Below are positions 8,835-15,763 of a stretch of DNA of 64,000 nucleotides, in pieces. The DNA comes from Streptomyces viridiviolaceus. Its GTDB lineage: Bacteria > Actinomycetota > Actinomycetes > Streptomycetales > Streptomycetaceae. The stretch spans positions 272,401 through 336,400 of the forward strand of contig NZ_BMWA01000009.1 in the NCBI RefSeq assembly GCF_014650995.1, written 5' to 3'. Position 1 is the stretch's first letter. Each line of letters starts with the position of its first letter. The position numbers and the translations under genes are program-made. Under the pieces are notes generated by a model. It had not been told where the DNA came from and ran no database searches. It was given only the letters and a program-made list of their open reading frames with translations.

Positions 8835-8864
8835 AACGGCCCCCACGCACGCGTGGGGGCCGTT
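8835..8864. terminator. Strong bidirectional hairpin between acylase and fthC
   Basis: A perfect 14-bp stem (AACGGCCCCCACGC / GCGTGGGGGCCGTT) with a two-base loop lies between the convergent acylase and cyclo-ligase genes, so it can serve both. Confidence 0.9.
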
Positions 8865-8884
8865 CCCGTGTCCGGCCGTCCGGG

Positions 8885-9499
8885 TCAGCGGAACCGCCGC
8901 ACCCCCGACGGCGTCACCACCGCGTCCACCGGCCGGTCGTGCGGCTCCTCGGGGACGTGCGCGACGACCTCGGAGTCGTACAGCAGCACCAGCAGCGCCG
9001 GACGCGCCCCCGCCCGCTCCAGACGGGCCAGGACCCGGTCGTACGAACCGCCGCCCCGCCCCAGCCGCATGCCCCGTTCGTCGACCGCCAGGCCCGGCAG
9101 CAGCACGACGTCGGCCTCGGTCACCGCGTCCGGACCCAGGCGCTCGCCGGCCGGCTCGAACAGGGCCATCCGCCCGCCGTGTTGCACGCGCGCGAGGGAG
9201 CTTTCCCCGGTGTAGAGGCCCCAGTCCAGGTCGTTGTCGGGCAGCAGCGCGGGCAGCAGGACCCGCACGCCCCGCGCGCGCAGCGCGTCGAGCAGCGCGA
9301 GCGTGCCCGGCTCGGCGCCCACGGAGACGTATGCCGCCACCGTGCGCGCCCCTGCCACCTCGGGCAGCCCGAGTGCCCGCTCGGCCAGCGCACCCGCCGC
9401 CGCCCGCACGTCATCGGCTGGCAAACTGTTCCTCACCTTGAGGAACTCCCGGCGCAACATCCGCTTGCCAGGCTCGGCCGCACGTCCGATGTGACTCAA
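8885..9499 (-). CDS. 5-formyltetrahydrofolate cyclo-ligase
   Basis: 204 aa, the family's usual length. The enzyme converts 5-formyl-THF plus ATP to 5,10-methenyl-THF in the one-carbon pool. Visible: an N-terminal KRMLRREFLKVRNSLP segment that binds ATP/folate, YVSVGAEPGT, the conserved region DAVTEADVVLLPGLAVDERGMRLGRGGGSYDR (phosphate-binding glycine-rich loop with Asp/Arg), and a C-terminal PHDRPVDAVVTPSGVRRF. It is divergent from galU and convergent with the acylase gene. Confidence 0.92.
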   Translation of the reverse strand: MSHIGRAAEPGKRMLRREFLKVRNSLPADDVRAAAGALAERALGLPEVAGARTVAAYVSVGAEPGTLALLDALRARGVRVLLPALLPDNDLDWGLYTGESSLARVQHGGRMALFEPAGERLGPDAVTEADVVLLPGLAVDERGMRLGRGGGSYDRVLARLERAGARPALLVLLYDSEVVAHVPEEPHDRPVDAVVTPSGVRRFR

Positions 9500-9524
9500 A
9501 GGTCGCTCCCGTACCGCTCTTATG

Positions 9525-9538
9525 CGCTCATATGAGCG
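9525..9538. promoter_or_regulatory. Palindrome in the fthC/galU divergent promoter region
   Basis: CGCTCATATGAGCG is a perfect 14-bp palindrome in the 81-bp gap between the divergent cyclo-ligase and galU genes. It could be an operator or a promoter-associated dyad. No regulator can be assigned. Confidence 0.45.
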
Positions 9539-9580
9539 TCAATCATCCGGAGCCACAGATTCTCCCTAAAGGCACCGGAT

Positions 9581-10495
9581 ATGGTGTCGGGCATGACTCA
9601 GTCGCACCCCAGGATCAGCAAGGCTGTCATCCCCGCAGCAGGTCTCGGCACCCGGTTCCTGCCGGCCACCAAGGCCACTCCCAAGGAGATGCTGCCGGTC
9701 GTGGACAAGCCGGCGATCCAGTACGTGGTCGAGGAGGCCGTGTCCGCGGGTCTCGACGACGTCCTCATGGTGACGGGCCGCAACAAGCGCCCCCTCGAGG
9801 ACCACTTCGACCGCAACTACGAGCTGGAGTCCGCCCTGGAGAAGAAGGGCGACGCGGAGCGGCTGGCCAAGGTCCAGGAGTCCAGCGACCTCGCGATGAT
9901 CCACTACGTCCGCCAGGGCGACCCCAAGGGCCTCGGCCACGCCGTCCTGTGCGCCGCTCCGCACGTCGGCGACGAGCCCTTCGCGGTCCTGCTCGGCGAC
10001 GACCTGATCGACCCGCGCGACCCGCTGCTGCAGCGCATGATCGAGGTGCAGGGGCAGTACGGCGGCAGTGTCATCGCCCTCATGGAGGTCGCGCCGGAGC
10101 AGATCCACCTCTACGGATGCGCCGCCGTCGACACCACCGAGGACGGCGACGTCGTCAAGGTCAGCGGCCTGGTGGAGAAGCCCGACCCGGCGGACGCGCC
10201 GTCCAACTACGCCGTCATCGGCCGTTACGTCCTCGACCCGCACGTCTTCGACATACTGCGCGACACCCGGCCCGGGCGCGGCGGTGAGATCCAGCTCACC
10301 GACGCCCTCCAGCAGCTCGCGTCGGACGAGAAGGTCGGCGGCCCGGTGCACGGCGTCGTCTTCAAGGGCCGCCGCTACGACACCGGTGACCGCAGCGACT
10401 ATCTGCGTGCCATTGTCAGACTGGCGTGCGAACGTGAAGACCTGGGCCCGGACTTCCGGACCTGGCTTCGCAGTTACGTAGCCGAGGAGATGTAA
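9581..10495 (+). CDS. galU: UTP-glucose-1-phosphate uridylyltransferase
   Basis: 304 aa. It makes UDP-glucose from UTP and glucose-1-phosphate, supplying cell-wall glycans, trehalose and glycogen-related pathways. The nucleotidyl-transferase signature GLGTRFLPATKATPKEML is at about residue 21, followed by DKPAIQYVVEEA, LLGDDLID (metal-binding Asp), GLVEKP and GRYVLDP. ATG 9581 has AAAGG 8 nt upstream; ATG 9593 (MTQSHPRIS) is the start I would expect by homology and is equally possible. It heads a run with moeA 5 bp after its stop, so co-transcription is likely. Confidence 0.93.
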   Translation: MVSGMTQSHPRISKAVIPAAGLGTRFLPATKATPKEMLPVVDKPAIQYVVEEAVSAGLDDVLMVTGRNKRPLEDHFDRNYELESALEKKGDAERLAKVQESSDLAMIHYVRQGDPKGLGHAVLCAAPHVGDEPFAVLLGDDLIDPRDPLLQRMIEVQGQYGGSVIALMEVAPEQIHLYGCAAVDTTEDGDVVKVSGLVEKPDPADAPSNYAVIGRYVLDPHVFDILRDTRPGRGGEIQLTDALQQLASDEKVGGPVHGVVFKGRRYDTGDRSDYLRAIVRLACEREDLGPDFRTWLRSYVAEEM

Positions 10496-10500
10496 CGACG

Positions 10501-11838
10501 TTGAGCAGCGCCGCGACCCGCGCCACCGGCCACGACCACTCCGGCCAGGACCACCTGTGGTCGGTGCAGGAGCATCTGGAGGACATCCTCGACACCGTCC
10601 GCCCCCTCGAACCCATCGAGCTGAACCTGCTCGACGCCCAGGGCTGTGTCCTGGTCGACGACATCACGGTGCCGGTCTCCCTGCCGCCGTTCGACAACAG
10701 CTCCATGGACGGGTACGCGGTGCGGGTCGCCGATGTCGCGGGCGCGAGCGAGGAGTTCCCCGCCGTCCTGGAGGTCGTCGGGGACGTCGCCGCCGGTCAG
10801 GCCGACCCGCCCGCCGTGGGCCCCGGCGAGGCCGCCCGCATCATGACCGGCGCCCCGCTGCCGCCCGGCGCCGAGACCGTCGTACCCGTCGAGTGGACCG
10901 ACGGCGGCCTCGGCGAAGGTCCGGTCGCCGGAATGCGGGCCCGCAGCCTGGCCCCCGAGGGCGCCGAGGGCCAGGTGCACGTGTACCGGCCGGCCGAGGC
11001 ACGCGCGCACGTGCGCGCGCAGGGCAGCGACGTCAAGGCCGGCGACCCCGCCCTGAAGGCCGGCACGGTCCTCGGCCCGCCGCAGATCGCCCTGCTGGCC
11101 GCGATCGGACGCGGCCGGGTCCGCGTGCGCCCGCGCCCGCGCGTGGTCGTGCTGTCCACCGGCAGCGAACTCGTCCAGCCCGACGAGCAGCTGGGTCACG
11201 GTCAGATCTACGACTCCAACAGCTTCGCCCTGACCGCGGCCGCCCGCGACGCCGGTGCCATCGCCTACCGCGTGGGCGCCGTCGCCGACGACGCCGAGAC
11301 CCTGCGGTCCACCATCGAGGACCAGCTCGTCCGCGCCGACCTCATGGTCACCACCGGCGGGGTGAGCGTCGGGGCGTACGACGTGGTCAAGGAGGCGCTG
11401 GCGCACGTCGCCGACGAGGACGAGCCCGGCAGCGGTGTGGAGTTCCGCAAGCTGGCCATGCAGCCCGGCAAGCCCCAGGGCTTCGGCTCCGTCGGCCCCG
11501 ACCACACGCCGCTGCTGGCCCTGCCCGGCAACCCGGTGTCGTCGTACGTCTCCTTCGAGCTGTTCGTCCGTCCCGCGATCCGCACCCTCATGGGCCTGAA
11601 GGACGTCCACCGGCCCACGGCCACCGCCACGCTGGCCGCGGACGAGGCGCTGACCTCGCCGAAGGGACGCCGCCAGTTCCTGCGCGGCACCTACGCCGAC
11701 GGCACGGTCACCCCGGTCGGCGGTGCCGGATCCCACCTGGTGGCGGCCCTGGCGCACGCCGACGCGCTGATCGTCGTCCCCGAGGACGTCGAGTCCGTCG
11801 AGCCCGGCACCGAGGTCGAGGTGGTCCTGCTCGGCTGA
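10501..11838 (+). CDS. moeA: Molybdopterin molybdotransferase MoeA / gephyrin-like protein Glp
   Basis: 445 aa from TTG 10501. MoeA inserts molybdate into adenylated molybdopterin. Motifs: PPFDNSSMDGYAVR, RIMTGAPLPPGAE, STGSELV, GQIYDSNSFAL, the MoCF signature TTGGVSVGAYDVVKEAL, and LPGNPVSSYVSFELFVRP, plus the C-terminal beta-barrel domain IV. In Corynebacterium a MoeA homologue (Glp, gephyrin-like) was shown to bind FtsZ and a membrane receptor, GlpR. A GlpR-type gene lies four genes downstream here, so this MoeA may also act in division. The tight galU-moeA-moaC-mog spacing suggests one operon. Confidence 0.93.
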   Translation: MSSAATRATGHDHSGQDHLWSVQEHLEDILDTVRPLEPIELNLLDAQGCVLVDDITVPVSLPPFDNSSMDGYAVRVADVAGASEEFPAVLEVVGDVAAGQADPPAVGPGEAARIMTGAPLPPGAETVVPVEWTDGGLGEGPVAGMRARSLAPEGAEGQVHVYRPAEARAHVRAQGSDVKAGDPALKAGTVLGPPQIALLAAIGRGRVRVRPRPRVVVLSTGSELVQPDEQLGHGQIYDSNSFALTAAARDAGAIAYRVGAVADDAETLRSTIEDQLVRADLMVTTGGVSVGAYDVVKEALAHVADEDEPGSGVEFRKLAMQPGKPQGFGSVGPDHTPLLALPGNPVSSYVSFELFVRPAIRTLMGLKDVHRPTATATLAADEALTSPKGRRQFLRGTYADGTVTPVGGAGSHLVAALAHADALIVVPEDVESVEPGTEVEVVLLG

Positions 11839-11924
11839 CCCCGCCCGGTTGGCGGTACCGTGTCGCGCACAGCAGGCCCGCGCGCCGCACCGCGCCGGGC
11901 CCGGACCGGGAGCGCCACACGAGC

Positions 11925-12428
11925 ATGAGCACGCAGGACCGACCCACCGAGGACACGCAGGACCGACTGACGCACATCGACGAGGCGGGCGCCGCCCGCA
12001 TGGTCGACGTGTCCGGCAAGGACGTGACCGCGCGCACCGCGCGCGCGAGCGGTCGCGTCCTCGTCGCGCCCCGCGTGATCGAGCTGCTGCGCGGCGAGGG
12101 CGTCCCCAAGGGAGACGCCCTGGCCACCGCGCGGATCGCGGGCATCATGGGCGCCAAACGCACCCCCGACCTGATCCCGCTGTGCCACCCGTTGTCGGTC
12201 TCCGGTGTGAAACTGGAACTGTCGGTCGCGGACGACGCCGTGGAGATCACCGCCACGGTGAAGACGACGGATCGTACGGGCGTCGAGATGGAGGCCCTCA
12301 CGGCGGTCTCCGTCGCCGCGCTCACCGTGGTCGACATGGTGAAGGCGGTCGACAAGGGAGCGGTCATCACGGACGTGCGAGTGGAGGAGAAGACGGGCGG
12401 CAAGTCGGGCGACTGGAGCCGGGCATGA
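11925..12428 (+). CDS. moaC: Cyclic pyranopterin monophosphate synthase MoaC
   Basis: 167 aa from ATG 11925. MoaC works with MoaA to convert GTP, via 3',8-cyclo-7,8-dihydro-GTP, into cyclic pyranopterin monophosphate, the first step of molybdenum cofactor synthesis. Key motifs: LTHIDEAGAARMVDVSGKDVTARTARA, LIPLCHPL (active-site His), and the hallmark VKTTDRTGVEMEALTAVSVA followed by MVKAVDKG (catalytic Lys region). Family length is about 160 aa. The stop overlaps the mog start (ATGA), indicating translational coupling. Confidence 0.95.
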   Translation: MSTQDRPTEDTQDRLTHIDEAGAARMVDVSGKDVTARTARASGRVLVAPRVIELLRGEGVPKGDALATARIAGIMGAKRTPDLIPLCHPLSVSGVKLELSVADDAVEITATVKTTDRTGVEMEALTAVSVAALTVVDMVKAVDKGAVITDVRVEEKTGGKSGDWSRA

Positions 12429-12964
12429 CAGGGGACACGTCGCTCGGGGGCGCCCTCACCGCGCCGTACGCCGCTCTCGTGATCACCGCCTCCAACCGGG
12501 CCGCCGCAGGGATCTACGAGGACAAGGGCGGCCCGCTGATCGCCGAGGGCCTGCGCCGCTTCGGCTTCGCCGTCGACGGCCCCCAGGTCGTCCCCGACGG
12601 CGAACCCGTCCAGGCCGCCCTCCGCGCCGGCGTGGAGGCCGGGTACGACGTGATCGTCACCACCGGAGGCACCGGCATCTCGCCCACCGACCGCACCCCC
12701 GAGGCGACCCGGGCGGTGATCGACCAGGAGGTCCCGGGCATCGCGGAGGCCATCCGGGCGTACGGCCGGGACAAGGTGCCGACCGCGGTGCTCTCCCGGG
12801 GCCTGGCCGGAGTGGCGAAGGGCACGCTGATCGTCAACCTGCCGGGTTCCACCGGCGGGGTCAAGGACGGGCTGGCCGTGCTGGAGCCCCTGCTCGTCCA
12901 CGCCGTCGACCAGACCCGCGGCGGTGACCATCCCAGACCGGGCAGTACTGGGGGTGCGAGCTGA
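12425..12964 (+). CDS. mog: MogA/MoaB-family molybdopterin adenylyltransferase
   Basis: 179 aa from ATG 12425, overlapping moaC by 4 bp. It adenylates molybdopterin before MoeA inserts Mo. Motifs of the MoCF-binding fold: ALVITASNRAAAGIYEDKGGPLI, DVIVTTGGTGISPTDRTPEAT (the TTGGTG nucleotide-binding signature), and GTLIVNLPGSTGGVKDGLAVLEPLL. Having moaC, mog and moeA adjacent supports function in molybdenum cofactor maturation. The C-terminal tail after VDQTR is short and polar. Confidence 0.94.
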   Translation: MTGDTSLGGALTAPYAALVITASNRAAAGIYEDKGGPLIAEGLRRFGFAVDGPQVVPDGEPVQAALRAGVEAGYDVIVTTGGTGISPTDRTPEATRAVIDQEVPGIAEAIRAYGRDKVPTAVLSRGLAGVAKGTLIVNLPGSTGGVKDGLAVLEPLLVHAVDQTRGGDHPRPGSTGGAS

Positions 12965-13629
12965 ACAGCCCATCCTGGCCCGTCGTGCTGATGGACGACG
13001 ACATCGTCCTGAGGCCGATAAAGCTGCGCGACCAGCGGGCCTGGCGCGAGGTCAACCGGCGCAACCGCGACTGGCTGCGCCCGTGGGAGGCGACGATTCC
13101 ACCGCCCGCGCCCGGCGGGCCGCTCGCGCACCGGCCGACCTACCGCCAGATGGTCCGGCACCTCCGGTCCGAGGCGAACGCGGGCCGGATGCTGCCGTTC
13201 GTCATCGAGTACCAGGGGCGCCTGGTCGGGCAGTTGACGGTCGCCGGGATCACCTGGGGCTCCATGTGCTCCGGGCACGTCGGCTACTGGGTGGACGAGG
13301 CGGTGGCCGGCCGCGGTGTGATGCCGACGGCCGTGGCACTCGTCGTCGACCACTGTTTCCGCACCGTCGGACTGCACCGCGTCGAGGTCTGCATTCGCCC
13401 CGAGAACGGGCCGAGCCGGCGGGTCGTGGAGAAACTCGGATTCCGCGAGGAGGGGCTCAGGCCGCGTTATCTTCACATCGACGGAGCCTGGCGCGACCAT
13501 CTGGTGTTCGCCCTCACCGCCGAAGAGGCCCCCGAGGGGCTGCTGCGGCGCTGGCACCGGTCACGCGCTCGCGGCGCATCGCACGGCACCTCGGAGAATC
13601 CGGCCCGCCCCAGCACCGGAATTGAATAA
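12961..13629 (+). CDS. GNAT acetyltransferase (RimJ/RimL type)
   Basis: About 222 aa. A CTG at 12961 overlapping the mog stop (CTGA), with GGGGGTG just upstream, is the likely start; GTG 12985 is the alternative. The sequence has the RimJ/RimL-like acetyltransferase pattern: IVLRPIKLRDQRAWREVNRRN, beta-strand GQLTVAGITWGSMCSGHVGYWVDEAVAGRGVMPTA (acetyl-CoA pyrophosphate loop region), and HRVEVCIRPENGPSRRVVEKLGFREEG. These enzymes acetylate protein N-termini (ribosomal S5, L12) or small amines; the substrate is unknown. The position between mog and glpR is conserved in my memory of Streptomyces genomes. The C-terminal 20 residues are polar and low-complexity. Confidence 0.88.
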   Translation: MNSPSWPVVLMDDDIVLRPIKLRDQRAWREVNRRNRDWLRPWEATIPPPAPGGPLAHRPTYRQMVRHLRSEANAGRMLPFVIEYQGRLVGQLTVAGITWGSMCSGHVGYWVDEAVAGRGVMPTAVALVVDHCFRTVGLHRVEVCIRPENGPSRRVVEKLGFREEGLRPRYLHIDGAWRDHLVFALTAEEAPEGLLRRWHRSRARGASHGTSENPARPSTGIE

Positions 13630-13798
13630 ACGTTCGAAATTGATCGGATGATGACCGTCCGAAGGTGGGAAAATTGGTGGCACTGACGGTCGGCTGATCG
13701 CATCCGTCGCAAAAAAAGTTCGAAATATCAGCCAGATCGTGCGACACACCGGCCCAATTGGCGGATGGCCTCACGCAAACCCCTCTACCGTGTGAGGC

Positions 13799-14971
13799 GT
13801 GAGCAGCAGCGGCCTCATCTACGCAGTCATCGTCGGGGCCTGGGCCGCCTACTTGGTGCCGATGTGGCTCCGTAGGCAGGACGAGCTGAACGAAGCCCGT
13901 CCGACGGAACGCTTCAGCACCGCCATCCGGCTGCTGTCCGGACGGGCGGGGATGGAGCGCCGGTACGCCAAGGACCTGCGGTCGCGCCCCGCCGACGAGG
14001 CGGAGCACGACGAGGACGACCCGGATGCCGCCACCGAATCGGTGGACGTCCGGGCCTTCGCCGTGTCCAGAACCCGCCGGCACACCCAGCCCGTCGTGCC
14101 CCCGCCCGGCGTGGAGCAGCCCGGTGACGCACCGGCCGGCCGCCGGGTACCGGCAGCGCGCCAGGCACCCGCGTCCCCGGCATCCCCCGCATCACCGGCC
14201 GCCGCGGCCCGTGCCCGGCGCACGAAGGTGCTCGCACGGCGCCGCAGGACCACCGTCGTGCTCTTCCTCGCCTTCACCCTCGGCTCGGTCGTCGCGGCCG
14301 TCGGGGGGCTGGCGTTCCTGTGGGCCCCCGGCGTGCCCGCGGTGCTGCTCAGCGCGTACATCGCCTATCTGCGTTCCCAGGAGCGCCGCCGGTTCGCCTT
14401 CCAGATGGACCGGCGCCGGGCCGAGGTCGCGGCGCAGCGGCTGCGCGAGCGCGACCGCCAGCCGCGTCGGCGTGTGTCCGCCGAGGCGGTCGGCGACCCC
14501 GACGCCGAGGAGCCGGAGGAGGGGCCCGAGACCGAGGCCGACCCCGGCCTGTCCGCGCTCGCCGCGGACCGGCGGGCCCTGGTGGAGCAGACCGATCACG
14601 CCGAGTGGGTCGACCAGCAGCGCGAACGGCAGCAACGCCCCGGGCAGGGCGAGAGCTGGGACCCCGTCCCGGTGCCCCTGCCCACCTACGTGACCGCGCC
14701 CGTCGCGCCCCGCGCCACCGCCGACGTGGACCTCGCGGCACCGGACGCGTGGAGCTCGGCCCGGTCCGGCCCGGTCGTGCCGGACCGGCAGGACGCGGCG
14801 GCCGTCGCCGAGCCGGACCGCCCGGCCCCCCGCGCCGAGGACCGGCCGGAGAGCCCCGGCCGCAGCGACGCCCGCCGCGCCGCGTCCGCCCGCCGGGCAC
14901 GGGAGCGGGGCCGCACGCCGCTGTTCGACCAGTACGAGGACGGCGACCGTCCCCGCGCGGCCAACGAGTAG
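13799..14971 (+). CDS. glpR: GlpR-type membrane receptor for gephyrin-like Glp
   Basis: 390 aa from GTG 13799. An N-terminal transmembrane helix (SSSGLIYAVIVGAWAAYLVPMWL) is followed by RRQDELNEARPTERFSTAIR, and two more helices lie at about 155-195 (TVVLFLAFTLGSVVAAVGGLAFL and an adjacent Leu/Ala-rich segment). Long charged cytoplasmic regions are rich in Arg, Asp, Pro and Ala. The pattern and the location near moeA match the actinobacterial protein named GlpR, reported in Corynebacterium to bind Glp and link it to division and polar growth. The 170 bp upstream is AT-richer, with GTTCGAAAT repeated at 13632 and 13718, and probably carries its own promoter. Confidence 0.8.
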   Translation: MSSSGLIYAVIVGAWAAYLVPMWLRRQDELNEARPTERFSTAIRLLSGRAGMERRYAKDLRSRPADEAEHDEDDPDAATESVDVRAFAVSRTRRHTQPVVPPPGVEQPGDAPAGRRVPAARQAPASPASPASPAAAARARRTKVLARRRRTTVVLFLAFTLGSVVAAVGGLAFLWAPGVPAVLLSAYIAYLRSQERRRFAFQMDRRRAEVAAQRLRERDRQPRRRVSAEAVGDPDAEEPEEGPETEADPGLSALAADRRALVEQTDHAEWVDQQRERQQRPGQGESWDPVPVPLPTYVTAPVAPRATADVDLAAPDAWSSARSGPVVPDRQDAAAVAEPDRPAPRAEDRPESPGRSDARRAASARRARERGRTPLFDQYEDGDRPRAANE

Positions 14972-15003
14972 GCCGCCCCGCGGCCGGGCCCCGGAAGGGA
15001 TTT

Positions 15004-15031
15004 TTGAGCAGGCCGATCGGGATGCTAAAGT
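15004..15031 (+). promoter_or_regulatory. Putative promoter for tRNA-Ala
   Basis: TTGAGC (15004-15009), 16 bases, then TAAAGT (15026-15031), ending 15 bp before the mature tRNA. This is near the housekeeping sigma consensus and properly placed. Inferred from sequence only. Confidence 0.5.
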
Positions 15032-15045
15032 TTCACTCGTTGCAA

Positions 15046-15119
15046 GGGCCTGTGGCGCAGTCCGGTAGCGCACCTCGTTCGCATCGAGGGGGCCAGGGGT
15101 TCAAATCCCCTCAGGTCCA
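15046..15119 (+). tRNA. tRNA-Ala(CGC)
   Basis: A 74-nt cloverleaf. The acceptor stem GGGCCTG pairs with CAGGTCC (one G-U), with A as discriminator base; CCA is not encoded. The anticodon stem-loop CCTCG-TTCGCAT-CGAGG gives anticodon CGC, reading GCG (Ala). The T-arm contains GGTTCAAATCC. It decodes one of the commonest codons in such a GC-rich genome. A hairpin terminator follows 7 nt later. Confidence 0.95.
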
Positions 15120-15126
15120 CGCAGCT

Positions 15127-15162
15127 CAAAGCCCCGGTAGGGAACTCCCGACCGGGGCTTTG
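15127..15162 (+). terminator. Rho-independent-type hairpin after tRNA-Ala
   Basis: The 12-bp stem CAAAGCCCCGGT / ACCGGGGCTTTG with a 12-nt loop sits just downstream of the tRNA. Confidence 0.85.
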
Positions 15163-15282
15163 ACGTGTTGTACGGCAGCGAGGTTCATGCCCTGCAGCAT
15201 TGGCGTCGGTCAGCGGGTGCCGTATGTTCCGGACCCTGCTGGGATCCCTCGGCGGAACGTTCCTCGCTGGAGAAGTCAGAGT

Positions 15283-15645
15283 ATGGACACGGCCGCGCCG
15301 CGTGGCCCCGGCGGATGCTCGTTCCTTGCTGGCGCGGTGGCCGCGGCCGTCCTCACCACCGTGTGGTGGGGGCTCACCGCGTTGCTCTCCGAGAACTTCG
15401 GGAACGACTGTCTCTTCTACTTCGGCGTCCACGGATCGCGGGCTGAGCACTGTTACCTGGTCAACGACCGGGCCGAGGCATGGCTCCCCCGGCTGGTGTC
15501 CGTGGCGTGGGTCAGTGCGGTGCTGGTTGTCTGCCTGCCGCGCAGGTTTCTACCGGGGCGGCGCGTGGCCGCCGGCGTCACCGTCGCCTGCCTGATCGTC
15601 GCCGTGGTGCTCGGAGGCCACGCCCTGGCCGTCTCCAGCCCATGA
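15283..15645 (+). CDS. Small membrane protein of unknown function
   Basis: 120 aa from ATG 15283, with GGAGAA 8 nt upstream. Three hydrophobic stretches are visible: GCSFLAGAVAAAVLTTVWWGLTALL, a middle LVSVAWVSAVLVVCLP, and the C-terminal VAAGVTVACLIVAVVLGGHALAV. An extracytoplasmic loop has three cysteines (GNDCLFYFGVHGSRAEHCY plus the Cys near residue 12). I do not recognise a family. It stands alone between the tRNA-Ala terminator and the convergent ABC permease. Confidence 0.65.
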   Translation: MDTAAPRGPGGCSFLAGAVAAAVLTTVWWGLTALLSENFGNDCLFYFGVHGSRAEHCYLVNDRAEAWLPRLVSVAWVSAVLVVCLPRRFLPGRRVAAGVTVACLIVAVVLGGHALAVSSP

Positions 15646-15763
15646 GAGGCCCGTCAGATCCCGTCCAGTCCAAGCGGCATGGAGCCCTGCCAGGGAAGGC
15701 CGGCAGGGGCTCGGGCTTCGCGGCCGCCCAACCGGCGTGGCCCAGAGCCCCCGTGCGGCCCGC

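Noticed and set aside
5901..8846. 981-codon open frame opposite the acylase gene
   Set aside because: It is the antisense shadow expected at this G+C; composition (Val/Leu/Asp/His runs) is not protein-like and the sense gene has a full family match.
11849..12424. Upstream extension of the mog open frame
   Set aside because: It overlaps moaC entirely and is Arg/Pro/Gly-rich shadow; ATG 12425 coupled to the moaC stop fits the family.
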